Position numbers and translations under genes: made by a program | The notes under the pieces: model-generated | The model's input: only the letters and a program-made list of their open reading frames with translations | What the model was told of the DNA's origin: nothing | Databases searched by the model: none | Shown: piece after piece, positions 49,795 through 61,067 of the stretch | Layout of the letters: the number at the start of each line of letters is the position of its first letter | Numbering within the stretch: position 1 is the stretch's first letter | NCBI GenBank assembly: GCA_026398695.1 | Contig: JAPLSJ010000085.1 | Location: forward strand, 1-64,000 | DNA from: Arenimonas sp. | Lineage (GTDB): Bacteria > Pseudomonadota > Gammaproteobacteria > Xanthomonadales > Xanthomonadaceae | DNA length: 64,000 nt | Reading direction: 5' to 3'

Positions 49795-50754
49795 TCAGAT
49801 TCCCAGGGCCCGAAGCTCGGTGCAGGGCCGGGAGCGCTCCCAGACCCGGCCGAAATGGTCGGAAAGCTGGCGGTTCCGGGCCGGCAGGGACGGGCTCCAG
49901 TCGCCCTCGAAGCGGCTGCCCACGCCGCGGAACAGGTAGCCGTCGCTGTCGTTGACCAGGAAGGCGGACGGGTACTGCAGGTCCACGTGGTCCACGGGCG
50001 TGCGGAACTGGAACACCGTGGTCATGCGCTGGGCCAGGGTGAGCAGCGGGTGGATGGCACCCTGGGCGGACACCGGCTCCTGCAGGATCACCTGCACGAT
50101 GCCGCCGCGCCCGGCGATGGCGTAATGCCGGAACGCGTCCAGCACCCCGGGCTGCGAATACAGCACCGGCTCGAGGTCGCGGCTGTAGAGCCGGATCTGG
50201 CGCCGGGCGCCCTGGACCAGGGCGAGGGTGGCCGCCGTGGCCTCGTGCAGGCTGCTGATCTCCTGCAGCGGCTGGGACGCGCCGCGCGGGCGGGCGGTCA
50301 CCCGGCCTTCGCTGGACATCGGTTCGAGGGTGCGGCGCATCGCCTGGTGCTCGATGCCGGCCTCCATGAAGCGTTCGCCGTAGGGCTGGAAGCCGTGGCG
50401 GGCGTAGAAGCCCTCGGCGCTGACCTGGGCGTTGAGGCTCACGTCGGTCCAGCCCAGCGAGCGGGCCTGGTCCATCAGCGCCACCAGCAGGGCGTCGCCG
50501 ACGCCGCGGCCGCGCCACTCGCGCAGCACCGCCATGCGGCCGATCTTGTGTTCGGGGGTCAGGCGGCCGGTGCCGATCGGCTGGTCCTGCAGGTCGCGGG
50601 CGATGACGTGCCGGCACTGCGGGTCGAGCTCGTCCCATTCCTCCTCGAGCGGCACCTGCTGTTCGGCCACGAACACCGTCTCGCGCACGTGCCGCAGGTC
50701 CTTGAAGTCCGCCTGGTAGTCGGCGGGGTCCACGCGGAAGTCGGAAGGGATCAT
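49795..50754 (-). CDS. GNAT acetyltransferase with C-terminal DUF7931-like domain
   Basis: 319 aa from the ATG at 50754 (MIPSDFRVDPADYQ). Residues about 10-150 are a GNAT domain; the acetyl-CoA loop is in IGRMAVLREWRGRGVGDALL and the end is QVSAEGFYARHGFQPYGERFMEAGIEH, typical of ElaA/YjcF-like enzymes. Residues about 165-319 form a separate domain (IRLYSRDLEPVLYSQPGVLDAFRHYAIAGRGGIVQVILQEP) that resembles phospholipase-D-like folds without HxK motifs and is known from Xanthomonadaceae as DUF7931. Substrate unknown. Fourth bp after the roxA stop, so it is the last gene of purB-roxA-GNAT. Confidence 0.85.
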   Translation of the reverse strand: MIPSDFRVDPADYQADFKDLRHVRETVFVAEQQVPLEEEWDELDPQCRHVIARDLQDQPIGTGRLTPEHKIGRMAVLREWRGRGVGDALLVALMDQARSLGWTDVSLNAQVSAEGFYARHGFQPYGERFMEAGIEHQAMRRTLEPMSSEGRVTARPRGASQPLQEISSLHEATAATLALVQGARRQIRLYSRDLEPVLYSQPGVLDAFRHYAIAGRGGIVQVILQEPVSAQGAIHPLLTLAQRMTTVFQFRTPVDHVDLQYPSAFLVNDSDGYLFRGVGSRFEGDWSPSLPARNRQLSDHFGRVWERSRPCTELRALGI

Positions 50755-50758
50755 GGCG

Positions 50759-51949
50759 TCACCGTCGGCGGCTGGGTTTCTCGAGGTGATAGTGGCCCTG
50801 TGCCAGCAGCGCCTGCAAGGCCGTGCGGCCGTCGGCATCCAGCGTGGCCAGGGCGGCCGCGTCGATCACGTCGGCACCGGCCAGCAGGCGGGCCGAGGCC
50901 ACGCCCATCGCATAGCCCAGGCCATTGGCGTGCAGCCGGGCGCGCTTGCCCTCGCGGGCCCACGCGTGGCGCGCGTGCGGGTGGCGCAGCAGGCGGCCAC
51001 CCTTGGCCAGGGTGTCGGCCGCGGCGTCCAGCGATGGGGCGCGTGCCGGCCGCGCCAGCTCGCCGGCGGACCGGTACTGGGTGATGAAGCGGCCAAACCA
51101 GCGGCGCATCGCGGTGTCGTCCAGCGACTGCAGGCTGGCCAGGGCGGCGCGCACGCGGGCGAAGGCAGCCTCGTCGATTTCGGCCGGGTCGGCGGGCAGG
51201 GCCAGGTCGGGGTCGGTGTAGCGCGACTCCTCGGGGATGGCAGCGGCCAGTTCCTCGGCGAAGTCCAGCAGCAGCTCGGCCTGCGAGGGGGCCCGCATGC
51301 CGAACGAGAACGTGAGGCAGGCGTCCTCGGCCACGCCGTGGTGCGGCACGCCGGGCGGCAGGTACAGCATGTCGCCGGGGGCCAGCACCCAGTCGTGGTC
51401 GGGCGTGAACTGGCTGAGCAGCTTGAGCTCGACGTCGGGGCGGAAGCCGAGCGGGGCGTCCGGGTTCGTGTCGATCTGCCAGCGGCGGTGGCCGTGCGCC
51501 TGCAGCAGGAAGACGTCGTACTGGTCCACGTGCGCGCCGACCGAGCCGCCGGGCGCGGCGAAGCTCACCATGATGTCGTCCAGCCGCCACGAGGGCAGGA
51601 AGCGGAACGCCGACAGCAGGGCGCGCACGTCCATGTCCCACTTGTCCACGTCCTGCACCAGCAGGGTCCAGTCCTTCTTGGGCAGCTTGGGGAAGGACTC
51701 TTCGGCGAACGGGCCGTTGCGCAGCTCCCAGCGGTCGCGCTTGCGGTCGTGCAGCACCACGCGGGACAGGGCGGCTTCCTCGCAGGCCAGGCCGGCGAGG
51801 TCCTCGGGCGTGATCGGCGAGACGAAGCCGGGGAAGGCGTTGCGCACCAGCAGCGGCCGCTTCTGCCAGTAGTCGCGCAGAAACACTTCGGGCGCCATGC
51901 CCAGCGGCGGCAGCCCCGAACCGTCCACTTCGATCGCGGGCTTCTTCAT
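50759..51949 (-). CDS. roxA: ribosomal protein uL16 arginine hydroxylase (RoxA/YcfD)
   Basis: 396 aa JmjC-type Fe(II)/2-oxoglutarate oxygenase that hydroxylates an Arg of ribosomal protein L16. The iron ligands are H140 and D142 (GAHVDQYD) and a His in PPGVPHHGVAED (H203 or H204). The N-terminal FLRDYWQKRPLLVRNAFPGF is family-typical, and the C-terminal winged-helix region (about 270-390) is kept. ATG at 51949 is preferred to the track start, which runs into purB. Located 7 bp after purB. Confidence 0.93.
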   Translation of the reverse strand: MKKPAIEVDGSGLPPLGMAPEVFLRDYWQKRPLLVRNAFPGFVSPITPEDLAGLACEEAALSRVVLHDRKRDRWELRNGPFAEESFPKLPKKDWTLLVQDVDKWDMDVRALLSAFRFLPSWRLDDIMVSFAAPGGSVGAHVDQYDVFLLQAHGHRRWQIDTNPDAPLGFRPDVELKLLSQFTPDHDWVLAPGDMLYLPPGVPHHGVAEDACLTFSFGMRAPSQAELLLDFAEELAAAIPEESRYTDPDLALPADPAEIDEAAFARVRAALASLQSLDDTAMRRWFGRFITQYRSAGELARPARAPSLDAAADTLAKGGRLLRHPHARHAWAREGKRARLHANGLGYAMGVASARLLAGADVIDAAALATLDADGRTALQALLAQGHYHLEKPSRRR

Positions 51950-51956
51950 GGCGGCC

Positions 51957-54905
<2,949 letters not shown>

Positions 54906-55724
54906 TCAATCGTCCGAAGGCACGTCCACCGTGCCGCGCACGTCGCGGTGGTTCACGTCGCCGCTGCCGACGCGGCGCACGCTCAGGCCTTCGCCCACGT
55001 CGGTGACGTCGGCGTCTCCCGATCCGATCGAACCGATGGCGACGCTGCCGTCCACGCCGGTGACCAGCAGGTCGCCGGAGCCGATCGAGTCCACCCGCAC
55101 GTTGCCCTTGACGGTGTGCAGTGCGACGTCACCCGAGCCGATGTCGCCGACCGTCGCGTCGTTGCGCACGCCGCGGGCCTCGAAGTCACCCGAGCCAACG
55201 GAAATCAAGTCCAGCGTGCCGGCGTCATACACGGACGCCTCGCCAGAACCGACCTTGGCCACCACCGTTCCGGTGGCGCCACGCGCGACCGCTTCGCCCG
55301 AGCCCACGTCCAGGCGCAGGTTGGGCTGGCCGGAAATCGAGGCCTCGCCCGAACCCACCCGCACTTCGTAGGCCAGCGTGGCGGGCAGCTGGGCATCGAG
55401 CTGAAGGTAGGCGTAGGTGGGTTTGAAGAAGAGGCCGCTGGAATAGCCATCGCGCTCGGCGCGGACCACCAGCACGTCGCCCTGGCGTTCCTGGGTCAAG
55501 GTGAGCTGCTCGAAAAAGGCCGGATCGGAGGCGCAGGCGCGTGCGGTGAAACTGGCCTGGCCGTCGCGCGCCGGACCCAGGCGCAGTTCGTGCGAGTTCA
55601 CTTCGATGCGGACGGTGCTCACGCCGGACAGGTCCAGGTCGAGCGAACGGGGCTGGGCGTGCTCGCAGTCCGAGGCGAACGCGAGGGCGGGCGACAGCAG
55701 GGCCAGCAGGGCGAGCTTGCTCAC
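54906..55724 (-). CDS. exported GSG-repeat (DUF4097-like) protein
   Basis: 272 aa with GTG start at 55724 overlapping the previous stop (GTGA) and a signal peptide (KLALLALLSPALAFAS). The C-terminal 150 residues contain eight or more repeats of the form VGSGDxxxxxVxG (VGSGEASISG, IGSGDVALHTVKG, VGSGDVNHRDVRG), spaced about 20 residues, which is the pattern of a right-handed beta helix as in DUF4097/DUF2807 putative adhesins. The N-terminal part has one Cys pair (DCEHA, ACASDPA). Function unknown; coupled to the lipoprotein upstream. Confidence 0.82.
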   Translation of the reverse strand: MSKLALLALLSPALAFASDCEHAQPRSLDLDLSGVSTVRIEVNSHELRLGPARDGQASFTARACASDPAFFEQLTLTQERQGDVLVVRAERDGYSSGLFFKPTYAYLQLDAQLPATLAYEVRVGSGEASISGQPNLRLDVGSGEAVARGATGTVVAKVGSGEASVYDAGTLDLISVGSGDFEARGVRNDATVGDIGSGDVALHTVKGNVRVDSIGSGDLLVTGVDGSVAIGSIGSGDADVTDVGEGLSVRRVGSGDVNHRDVRGTVDVPSDD

Positions 55725-56317
55725 GGCGTGGCCCCGTCGATGTCCGTGTTGCACTCCAGGATGTCCTTCTCGTCCAAGTTGGCGTACGGCTTGAACTCCG
55801 GCACCAGCTCGGCGGCCGCGCGCTGGGCTTCCAGCAGTGCGGGCAGGCGGTCGCACAGGGTCTGGGCCGCGACCTTGATGGCGTCGGTCTGGTCCTTCAT
55901 GCGGGCTTCGATGGACGCCGAATCACCGCTCACTGCGGCCTTGGCGGCTTCCTTCATGGCCACCGTGGCGATGGCCGCGCCCTGGATGCCCACCTCGGCG
56001 CCGGCTTCGGCTATGCCGGCCAGCTGCGTGCGGTAGTCCACCAAGCGTTCGCGCTGGGCCGGCGTGAGCGTAATCGTCTTGCCGTCGAGCACCAGGTCGC
56101 CCTGCGGGGACAGCGAGGCGCTGGGCAGGCCGGCGATGCCCTGGCCGATGTCCAGGTTCTTGGTTGCCATTTCCTCGCGGATTTCCGCCTGTGCCTTTTC
56201 GGCGATGCCGGCCCAGCCGGTCTTGGCGTCGTCGGCCGCGGGGTCGCTGCTTCCGCAGGCCGCCAGGCCCAGCGTGGACAGTGCGAACAGCGCGGGGGCG
56301 AAAGTCTTGATGTTCAT
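55721..56317 (-). CDS. lipoprotein, YggN-like (uncertain)
   Basis: 198 aa with signal ending LGLAAC (Cys21). Predicted largely helical; the central LVLDGKTITLTPAQRERLVDYRTQLAGIAEAGAEVGIQGAAIA segment recalls DUF2884/YggN, where DGK and LT.eQ.. are conserved, but I am not certain. Two late Cys (TLCDRLPAL, ILECNTD) may form a disulfide. A hairpin terminator of the ABC operon lies just upstream, so it probably has its own start despite the same orientation. Confidence 0.72.
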   Translation of the reverse strand: MNIKTFAPALFALSTLGLAACGSSDPAADDAKTGWAGIAEKAQAEIREEMATKNLDIGQGIAGLPSASLSPQGDLVLDGKTITLTPAQRERLVDYRTQLAGIAEAGAEVGIQGAAIATVAMKEAAKAAVSGDSASIEARMKDQTDAIKVAAQTLCDRLPALLEAQRAAAELVPEFKPYANLDEKDILECNTDIDGATP

Positions 56318-56334
56318 TTCCAGCTCCTGTTGCG

Positions 56335-56363
56335 GAAAAGGCGGGAGGCTCGCGCCTCCCGCC
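56335..56363 (-). terminator. intrinsic terminator after the ABC permease
   Basis: On the minus strand a 10 bp stem (GGCGGGAGGC with GCCTCCCGCC) with loop of 4 nt is followed by TTTTCC. It ends the GntR/ABC operon before the lipoprotein gene. Confidence 0.75.
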
Positions 56364-56375
56364 GTGACCGGTTGA

Positions 56376-57365
56376 TCAACCTTCGTCGCGGGTCCGGCGG
56401 AAGTGCATCGCCGCCAGGATCATCGCCACGCCTGCCGCGGCACCCACCCACATGTCGATGCTGGCGAAGCTGCTCCAGGCGTTCTGGGCCGAGAACAGCG
56501 CCAGGATGTCCTGCGGGCCTTCCGGATTGAAGTTCTGCATGGCCGGGTTGCTGGCTTCGCGGTAGATCATGTCCATGCCGTTGAGGGTGCCCAGCAGCAT
56601 GCGGCCGACGATGTGCGTCCAGAACCAGGAGGCCTTCATGCCGATCATTTCCATCACGTCGAACCAGCTGACCAGCACACCGGCGAACAGCGGCACCAGC
56701 AGCGCCCAGAGGAAGGGCTTGGACTTCGACCACGCCGACACCAGCAGCAGCCAACCCACGGTGGGCAGGGCCCAGAGCGCGAACACCGGCAGCGCGGCGG
56801 CCAGGTTGAAGGCAACGGTGAGCGGGTTGGCCGGGCCCCAGATCAGGGTCATCGGGTTGCCGCCATGGAACATCGCGTAGCCGCTGAGGATGACCAGGAA
56901 GCCGAACGAAGTGGCGATGGCCGCGACGGTGGCGATCACAGGCGCCACGATCAGCGCACTGAACACCTTGGACAGCACTGTCTGCTGGTCGGAGAGCGGC
57001 AGCGACTTCCAGAACAGGATGCTGCGGTCCTTGCGCTCGTCGAACAGCGCGCCCAGGCAGTAGAAGAACACCACGAAGGCCAGCACCATGAAGGGCCAGG
57101 TGGACGCCATCAGCGCGCCCAGGTCGAGGCCGGCACCCATCTCGGCGATGTCGCCGGGCTGCATGGTCTCGGTGAGCTTGCTCAGCTCGACGCCGTTCAT
57201 CTGCAGGCCTTCGCCGTCGAGGGCGGCGCTGCGCATGCTTTCACCGGCGACCACCGCCATGATCGTCAGCAGCAGGAAGATGGCGCCGGTGATCAGCGGG
57301 GCCCAGAAGAAGCCGCCCCGGTGTTCCCAGTATTCACGCTTCAGGAGCCATTTGAAGGTGTTCAT
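56376..57365 (-). CDS. ABC transporter permease of the GntR/YtrA operon
   Basis: 329 aa membrane protein with about six helices (FFWAPLITGAIFLLLTIMAVVAG, WPFMVLAFVVFFYCLGALF, VIATVAAIATSFGFLVILSGYA, LPVFALWALPTVGWLLLVSAW, LLVPLFAGVLVSWF, GAAAGVAMILAAMHF). The region DERKDRSILFWKSLPLSDQQTVLSK is typical of ABC-2-type permeases. It overlaps the ATPase gene (ATGA). Substrate unknown; with the YtrA-like regulator it may respond to cell-wall stress or antibiotics. Confidence 0.92.
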   Translation of the reverse strand: MNTFKWLLKREYWEHRGGFFWAPLITGAIFLLLTIMAVVAGESMRSAALDGEGLQMNGVELSKLTETMQPGDIAEMGAGLDLGALMASTWPFMVLAFVVFFYCLGALFDERKDRSILFWKSLPLSDQQTVLSKVFSALIVAPVIATVAAIATSFGFLVILSGYAMFHGGNPMTLIWGPANPLTVAFNLAAALPVFALWALPTVGWLLLVSAWSKSKPFLWALLVPLFAGVLVSWFDVMEMIGMKASWFWTHIVGRMLLGTLNGMDMIYREASNPAMQNFNPEGPQDILALFSAQNAWSSFASIDMWVGAAAGVAMILAAMHFRRTRDEG

Positions 57366-58219
57366 GCGTAGGTTCCTTTCATGGTGGCGACGAACAGGTC
57401 GGCAATGCCGGGGTTTCGCGTTTCGCCGTATTCGGCCAGCTGGTTGCGCGGCACGCCGTCGAACAGCATCACGGCCTTGCCGAACACCTGGCGCTCGTCG
57501 ATCGGCTTCAGGGCGCGGGCGGCGTCGGCCTTGTCGGCCGGCACCATCACCTCGGTGAAGCGTTCGCCCACTTCGTCCATCGTCGCCGACAGCACGATCC
57601 TGCCGTCGCGGATGAACATCAGGTCGGTGAGGATGTGTTCGATCTCCTCGACCTGGTGGGTGGTGATGACGATGGTTTTCTGTTCGTCGAAATAATCTTC
57701 CAGCAGGTTCTGGTAGAACTGCTTGCGGTACAGGATGTCCAGGCCCAGCGTGGGCTCGTCGAGCACCAGCAGCTTGGCGTCGATGGCCATCACCAGCGCC
57801 AGGTGCAGCTGCACGATCATGCCCTTGGACATTTCCTTGACGCGCATGTTCGGGCTGAGCTTGGTGTGGGCGATGTAGGCCTCGGCCTTCTTGCGGTCGA
57901 AGCGCGGGTGCACGCCGGCCACGAAGTCCACCGCGTCCTTCACCTTCAGCCAGCGCGGCAGCACGGCCACGTCGGCGATGAAGCACACGTCCTGCATCAG
58001 TTCGTCGCGCTCGGTGCGCGGGTTCTTGCCCAGCACCTTGAGCTCGCCCTCGAAGGGCACCAGGACCAGCGCCGCCTTGAGGGTGGTGGTCTTGCCCGAG
58101 CCGTTCGGGCCGATCAGGCCGACGATGCGGCCGGCGGGGATGTCGAAGGTGACGTTGTCGACGGCGGGCTTCTTGCCGTAGCTCTTGCTGAGGTTGCGGG
58201 CGGAGATGACGGCGCTCAT
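57362..58219 (-). CDS. ABC transporter ATP-binding protein
   Basis: 285 aa. Walker A GPNGSGKTTT (about 37), Walker B LLVLDEPTLGLD (about 150) and switch His (ITTHQVEE) are complete; the signature motif is degenerate (KEMSKGM instead of LSGGQ), as in some ABC-2 systems. Start ATG at 58219 (MSAVISARNLSKSYG). Coupled by ATGA to the regulator upstream and to the permease downstream. Confidence 0.95.
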   Translation of the reverse strand: MSAVISARNLSKSYGKKPAVDNVTFDIPAGRIVGLIGPNGSGKTTTLKAALVLVPFEGELKVLGKNPRTERDELMQDVCFIADVAVLPRWLKVKDAVDFVAGVHPRFDRKKAEAYIAHTKLSPNMRVKEMSKGMIVQLHLALVMAIDAKLLVLDEPTLGLDILYRKQFYQNLLEDYFDEQKTIVITTHQVEEIEHILTDLMFIRDGRIVLSATMDEVGERFTEVMVPADKADAARALKPIDERQVFGKAVMLFDGVPRNQLAEYGETRNPGIADLFVATMKGTYA

Positions 58220-58584
58220 TTGCTGGTCTCCTTGTCGGCGCTGCGCATCAGCTTTTCGAAATCCAGGCCCAGGCGCTGGATGCGCTCGATCACCAGCGGC
58301 CATTCATCCTTCAGGAAGCGGTCGCGTTCGGATGCCAGCAGCTTTTCGCGGGCCCCATCGGTCACGTACATGCCAAGTCCCCTTCTTTTTTCAACGAGTT
58401 CTTCGTCGGCCAGCTCCTGGTAGGCGCGGGAGACGGTAATTGGGTTGAGCTGGTATTCGGCGGCGATCTGGCGCACCGAGGGCAGGGATTCGCCCGGCTT
58501 GAGGTCGCCGTCGAGCATCATCGCCACCACTTTGTCCTTGAGCTGCCGGTAGATCGGCGCGCTGTCATTCCATGCGATGGTCAT
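58216..58584 (-). CDS. GntR-family regulator, YtrA subfamily
   Basis: 122 aa repressor with an N-terminal winged helix-turn-helix (SAPIYRQLKDKVVAMMLDGDLKPGESLPSVRQIAAEYQLNPITVSRAYQEL, about 8-70) and a short helical C-terminus of 45 residues, the size of YtrA-type regulators. It is second in a four-gene operon (small exported protein, regulator, ATPase, permease) and probably autoregulates it via the palindrome at 58883-58904. The effector is unknown. Confidence 0.93.
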   Translation of the reverse strand: MTIAWNDSAPIYRQLKDKVVAMMLDGDLKPGESLPSVRQIAAEYQLNPITVSRAYQELADEELVEKRRGLGMYVTDGAREKLLASERDRFLKDEWPLVIERIQRLGLDFEKLMRSADKETSK

Positions 58585-58585
58585 C

Positions 58586-58846
58586 TCAGGACTCCTGGCG
58601 CGGCAGCAGGGCCGCGAACGAAACGTAGGGCATGGCCAGGTGGCGCCTCAGCGCGCCGCGGCGGCCGGGAGCGGGGTTGGCCTCGCCGGCGGCCAGCGCC
58701 GGGTCGGCGTCGGCCTGGGCCAGCGCCGGGGTGGCGACCTGGCCGGAGGCGTAGTCGCTGGGCGCCTCGCCCAGGCTGAACCCGACCACCACGAAGCTGA
58801 GCGCCGCGGCCAGTCCGATCAGGTTGGTTTTCAATTTGGCGTACAT
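58586..58846 (-). CDS. small membrane/exported protein at the head of the GntR/ABC operon
   Basis: 86 aa. An N-terminal hydrophobic stretch (LIGLAAALSFVVVGFSLG) could be a signal or a single membrane anchor, followed by an Ala-rich, weakly acidic region and RRGALRRHLAMPY. No family recognised. Its stop is 1 bp before the regulator's ATG region with a caggag site between. The gene is first after the promoter at 58891-58918. Confidence 0.75.
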   Translation of the reverse strand: MYAKLKTNLIGLAAALSFVVVGFSLGEAPSDYASGQVATPALAQADADPALAAGEANPAPGRRGALRRHLAMPYVSFAALLPRQES

Positions 58847-58882
58847 GTCGCCTCCCGTCTTGGTGAAGTATTGGATAGGTGT

Positions 58883-58904
58883 TGTAGGTAACTATAACAC
58901 TACA
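58883..58904. promoter_or_regulatory. palindromic operator candidate of the GntR/ABC operon
   Basis: TGTAG-N12-CTACA, an imperfect palindrome of 22 bp, covers the -10 of the operon promoter. Position and symmetry suit an autorepressor site for the YtrA-like protein. Confidence 0.5.
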
Positions 58905-58918
58905 AAAAGACCTGTCAA
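58891..58918 (-). promoter_or_regulatory. sigma-70 promoter of the GntR/ABC operon
   Basis: On the minus strand TTGACA, a 16 bp spacer and TATAGT: the best -35/-10 pair in the window. AT-rich spacer (GTCTTTTTGTAG). Confidence 0.8.
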
Positions 58919-58989
58919 CACCCCGTGCACACTTTTGGGACCAAACTGATGGCATAGACCCGGCACTGGGCCGGCGGAGGGTGTTTCCA

Positions 58990-59565
58990 ATGAAAACGTG
59001 GGCAACCGTTGCACTGGCCGGCCTGTTGGCCGCCGCCCCGGCGCTGGCCGGCGAGACCCTGCTGGACCGCGACTATCGCCAGCTGGCGGGAAAGAACACG
59101 GTGAACCTGCAGGACACCTACGGCGGCCAGGTGCTGCTGGTGGTGAACACGGCCAGCAAGTGCGGGTTCACCCCGCAGTACGAAGGCCTCGAGGCCATGC
59201 ACGCCAAGTACAAGGCGCAGGGTTTCGCGGTGCTGGGCTTCCCGTCGAATGATTTCATGGGCCAGGAGCCGGGCAGCGAGGAAGAGATCCAGGAGTTCTG
59301 CACGCTCACCTACGGCGTGAAGTTCCCGATGTTCGAGAAGGTGCAGGTGCGCGGCGATTCGCCCACGCCGCTGTATGCCGACATGATCAAGGCCACCGGC
59401 GAAGCGCCGGGCTGGAACTTCCACAAGTACCTGATCGACCGCAGCGGCAAGGTGATCGCCAGCTTCGGCAGCCGCACCACGCCGGACGATCCCAAGCTGG
59501 TGGCGGCCATCGAGAAGGCGCTTGCCGCGCCGATGCCGGCCAAGCCGGCTGCGAAGAAAGACTGA
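58990..59565 (+). CDS. exported glutathione peroxidase family protein
   Basis: 191 aa. The ATG at 58990 gives a signal peptide (KTWATVALAGLLAAAPALAGE). The GPx active site is NTASKCGFTPQYEGL with C58 as peroxidatic Cys in place of selenocysteine, and GWNFHKYLID supplies the Trp/Asn. The second motif reads FPSNDF where FPCNQF is usual, so the resolving Cys of thioredoxin-type GPx is absent here; C100 (EFCTLTYG) is elsewhere. Peroxide defence in the periplasm is likely. The KPAAKKD tail is basic. Confidence 0.9.
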   Translation: MKTWATVALAGLLAAAPALAGETLLDRDYRQLAGKNTVNLQDTYGGQVLLVVNTASKCGFTPQYEGLEAMHAKYKAQGFAVLGFPSNDFMGQEPGSEEEIQEFCTLTYGVKFPMFEKVQVRGDSPTPLYADMIKATGEAPGWNFHKYLIDRSGKVIASFGSRTTPDDPKLVAAIEKALAAPMPAKPAAKKD

Positions 59566-59573
59566 AGGGTCGG

Positions 59574-59594
59574 GCGCCGGCCTAGAGCCGGCGC
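59574..59594. terminator. hairpin between convergent GPx and NTF2-like genes
   Basis: GCGCCGGC and GCCGGCGC with loop CTAGA, which contains the NTF2-like stop codon on the minus strand. Perfect 8 bp stem. Confidence 0.45.
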
Positions 59595-60082
59595 TTGATC
59601 GCCGCGATTGCCGAGCCCAGCAGCGGAATGTGCTGGAAAATGCCGTCCGCGGCGTTCCAGTAGTCCTGGTGGTAGACCACGCGCCCCTGCGCATCGAAGC
59701 GCAGGTGGCTCATGCCCACCGTCCAGGTGTCGACGCCGCGGCGCAGCCGCTTGAAGCGGATCATCATCGACCAGCGCACCGGGTGCTCGCCGTGGGCGGT
59801 GCGCGTGGTTTCGTGGATTTCCACGCGGCAGTCCTCGACGGCGTCGGCGCTGTCCTTGAGGTAGTGGCCAAGGTCTCCAAGCCCGCGCACGGCCTTGAGC
59901 GTGTCGTTGAAATAGACGTCGTCGGCGTAGGTTTCCGCCAGCAGCGTCTGCACGCGGTCGGGCGCGAAGCTGGAGAAGAACGACGCGAAGCGCGCGAGGG
60001 CCTGCGCCTCGGCGTCGCTCCCCGCGGTGGGCGGGGCGGGGTGGCGGGCGCGGATCCGGTCGAGTTCTTGAAGGGTTTCCAT
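59582..60082 (-). CDS. nuclear-transport-factor-2-like (SnoaL-type) protein
   Basis: 166 aa small alpha+beta-barrel protein. ATG at 60082 (METLQELDRIRARHP); the longer track start reaches over a non-coding region. Pattern: LARFASFFSSFAPDRVQTLLAETYADDVYFND near the start, then LGHYLKDSADAVEDCRVEIHE and VRWSMMIRF...GMSHLRFDAQGRVVYHQDYWNA, typical of NTF2/SnoaL folds. Ligand or reaction unknown. Confidence 0.85.
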   Translation of the reverse strand: METLQELDRIRARHPAPPTAGSDAEAQALARFASFFSSFAPDRVQTLLAETYADDVYFNDTLKAVRGLGDLGHYLKDSADAVEDCRVEIHETTRTAHGEHPVRWSMMIRFKRLRRGVDTWTVGMSHLRFDAQGRVVYHQDYWNAADGIFQHIPLLGSAIAAIKRRL

Positions 60083-60204
60083 GGGCTGATTCCAGCGTGC
60101 CGGGCGTGAGGAGAGCATGACCGGGCAGGCTCCGCGCGGGAAGCGCAGGCCCCGGGGACGCCGAGGCCGGCCGGCCGTTTCCTGAACCCCGGCGCTCAAC
60201 GTCA

Positions 60205-60233
60205 TTGCCGAAGCGGCTGCGGCCCGCGACAAT
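60205..60233 (+). promoter_or_regulatory. promoter candidate for the FKBP gene
   Basis: TTGCCG, 17 bp spacer, GACAAT; four of six matches in each box. It ends about 49 bp before the ATG at 60282. Confidence 0.4.
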
Positions 60234-60281
60234 AGGCGGTGACGTGCCGGTCCGGCCCGCCCCTTCAGGAGTCCCTTCGCA

Positions 60282-61058
60282 ATGAATTCCGCCCTGCGTT
60301 TCGCCGCGCCGCTGGTCCTCGCCAGCCTGGTGCTCTCGCTCAGTGCCTGCAAGCCCGAGAACAAGGAAGACACCGCCAAGACCGAGGCCGACGCGCCTGC
60401 CGCCACCGGCGAAGACGCGCCGATCATCCCGGGCATCGCGGGCCTCGAGACCGAGAAGAAGCAGGTCAGCTACATGATCGGCCAGGACATGGGCAAGTCG
60501 CTCTCGGTCATCAAGGACGAGCTCGACCTGGAAGTCCTCACCCAGGCCATCGCCGACCAGTTCGCCGGCAAGGACTCCAAGCTGACCGCCGAACAGGCGC
60601 TCAAGGTGCAGGAAACCTTCACCGCCAAGCTGCAGGCCAAGCAGGCCGCCGAGGCCGAGGCCAAGGCTGCCAAGGGCAAGGAAGAAGGCGCTGCGTTCCT
60701 GGCCGCCAACAAGGCCAAGCCGGGCGTGAAGGTCACTGAAAGCGGCCTGCAGTACTCGATCGTGCGTGCCGGCAACGGCCCGATGCCGACGGCCACCGAC
60801 GTGGTGCGCGTGCACTACAAGGGCACCCTGCTCGACGGCACCGTGTTCGACAGCTCGTACGATCGCGGCCAGCCGGCCGAGTTCGGCCTGGCCCAGGTCA
60901 TCCCGGGCTGGTCGGAAGGTGTCGCCCTGATGCCGGTCGGCAGCAAGTACACCTTCTGGATCCCGTCCGAGCTGGGCTACGGCGAAGCCGGCGGTGGTCC
61001 GATCCCGCCCAACGCCATGCTCACGTTCGAAGTCGAGCTGATGGAAATCGTCAAGTAA
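60282..61058 (+). CDS. FKBP-type peptidyl-prolyl isomerase lipoprotein (FkpA/Mip-like)
   Basis: 258 aa. Lipoprotein signal ending LSLSAC (Cys23). A helical dimerisation domain (about 60-150, KKQVSYMIGQDMGKSL, KLQAKQAAEAEAKAAKGKEEGAAFLAANK) precedes the FKBP domain (160-258): VRVHYKGTLLDGTVFDSSYDRG, VIPGWSEGVALMPVGSKYTFWIPSELGYG. The V-shaped dimer layout is that of Mip/FkpA, which assists folding of exported proteins. Length normal. Confidence 0.95.
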   Translation: MNSALRFAAPLVLASLVLSLSACKPENKEDTAKTEADAPAATGEDAPIIPGIAGLETEKKQVSYMIGQDMGKSLSVIKDELDLEVLTQAIADQFAGKDSKLTAEQALKVQETFTAKLQAKQAAEAEAKAAKGKEEGAAFLAANKAKPGVKVTESGLQYSIVRAGNGPMPTATDVVRVHYKGTLLDGTVFDSSYDRGQPAEFGLAQVIPGWSEGVALMPVGSKYTFWIPSELGYGEAGGGPIPPNAMLTFEVELMEIVK

Positions 61059-61067
61059 GACCCGCGC

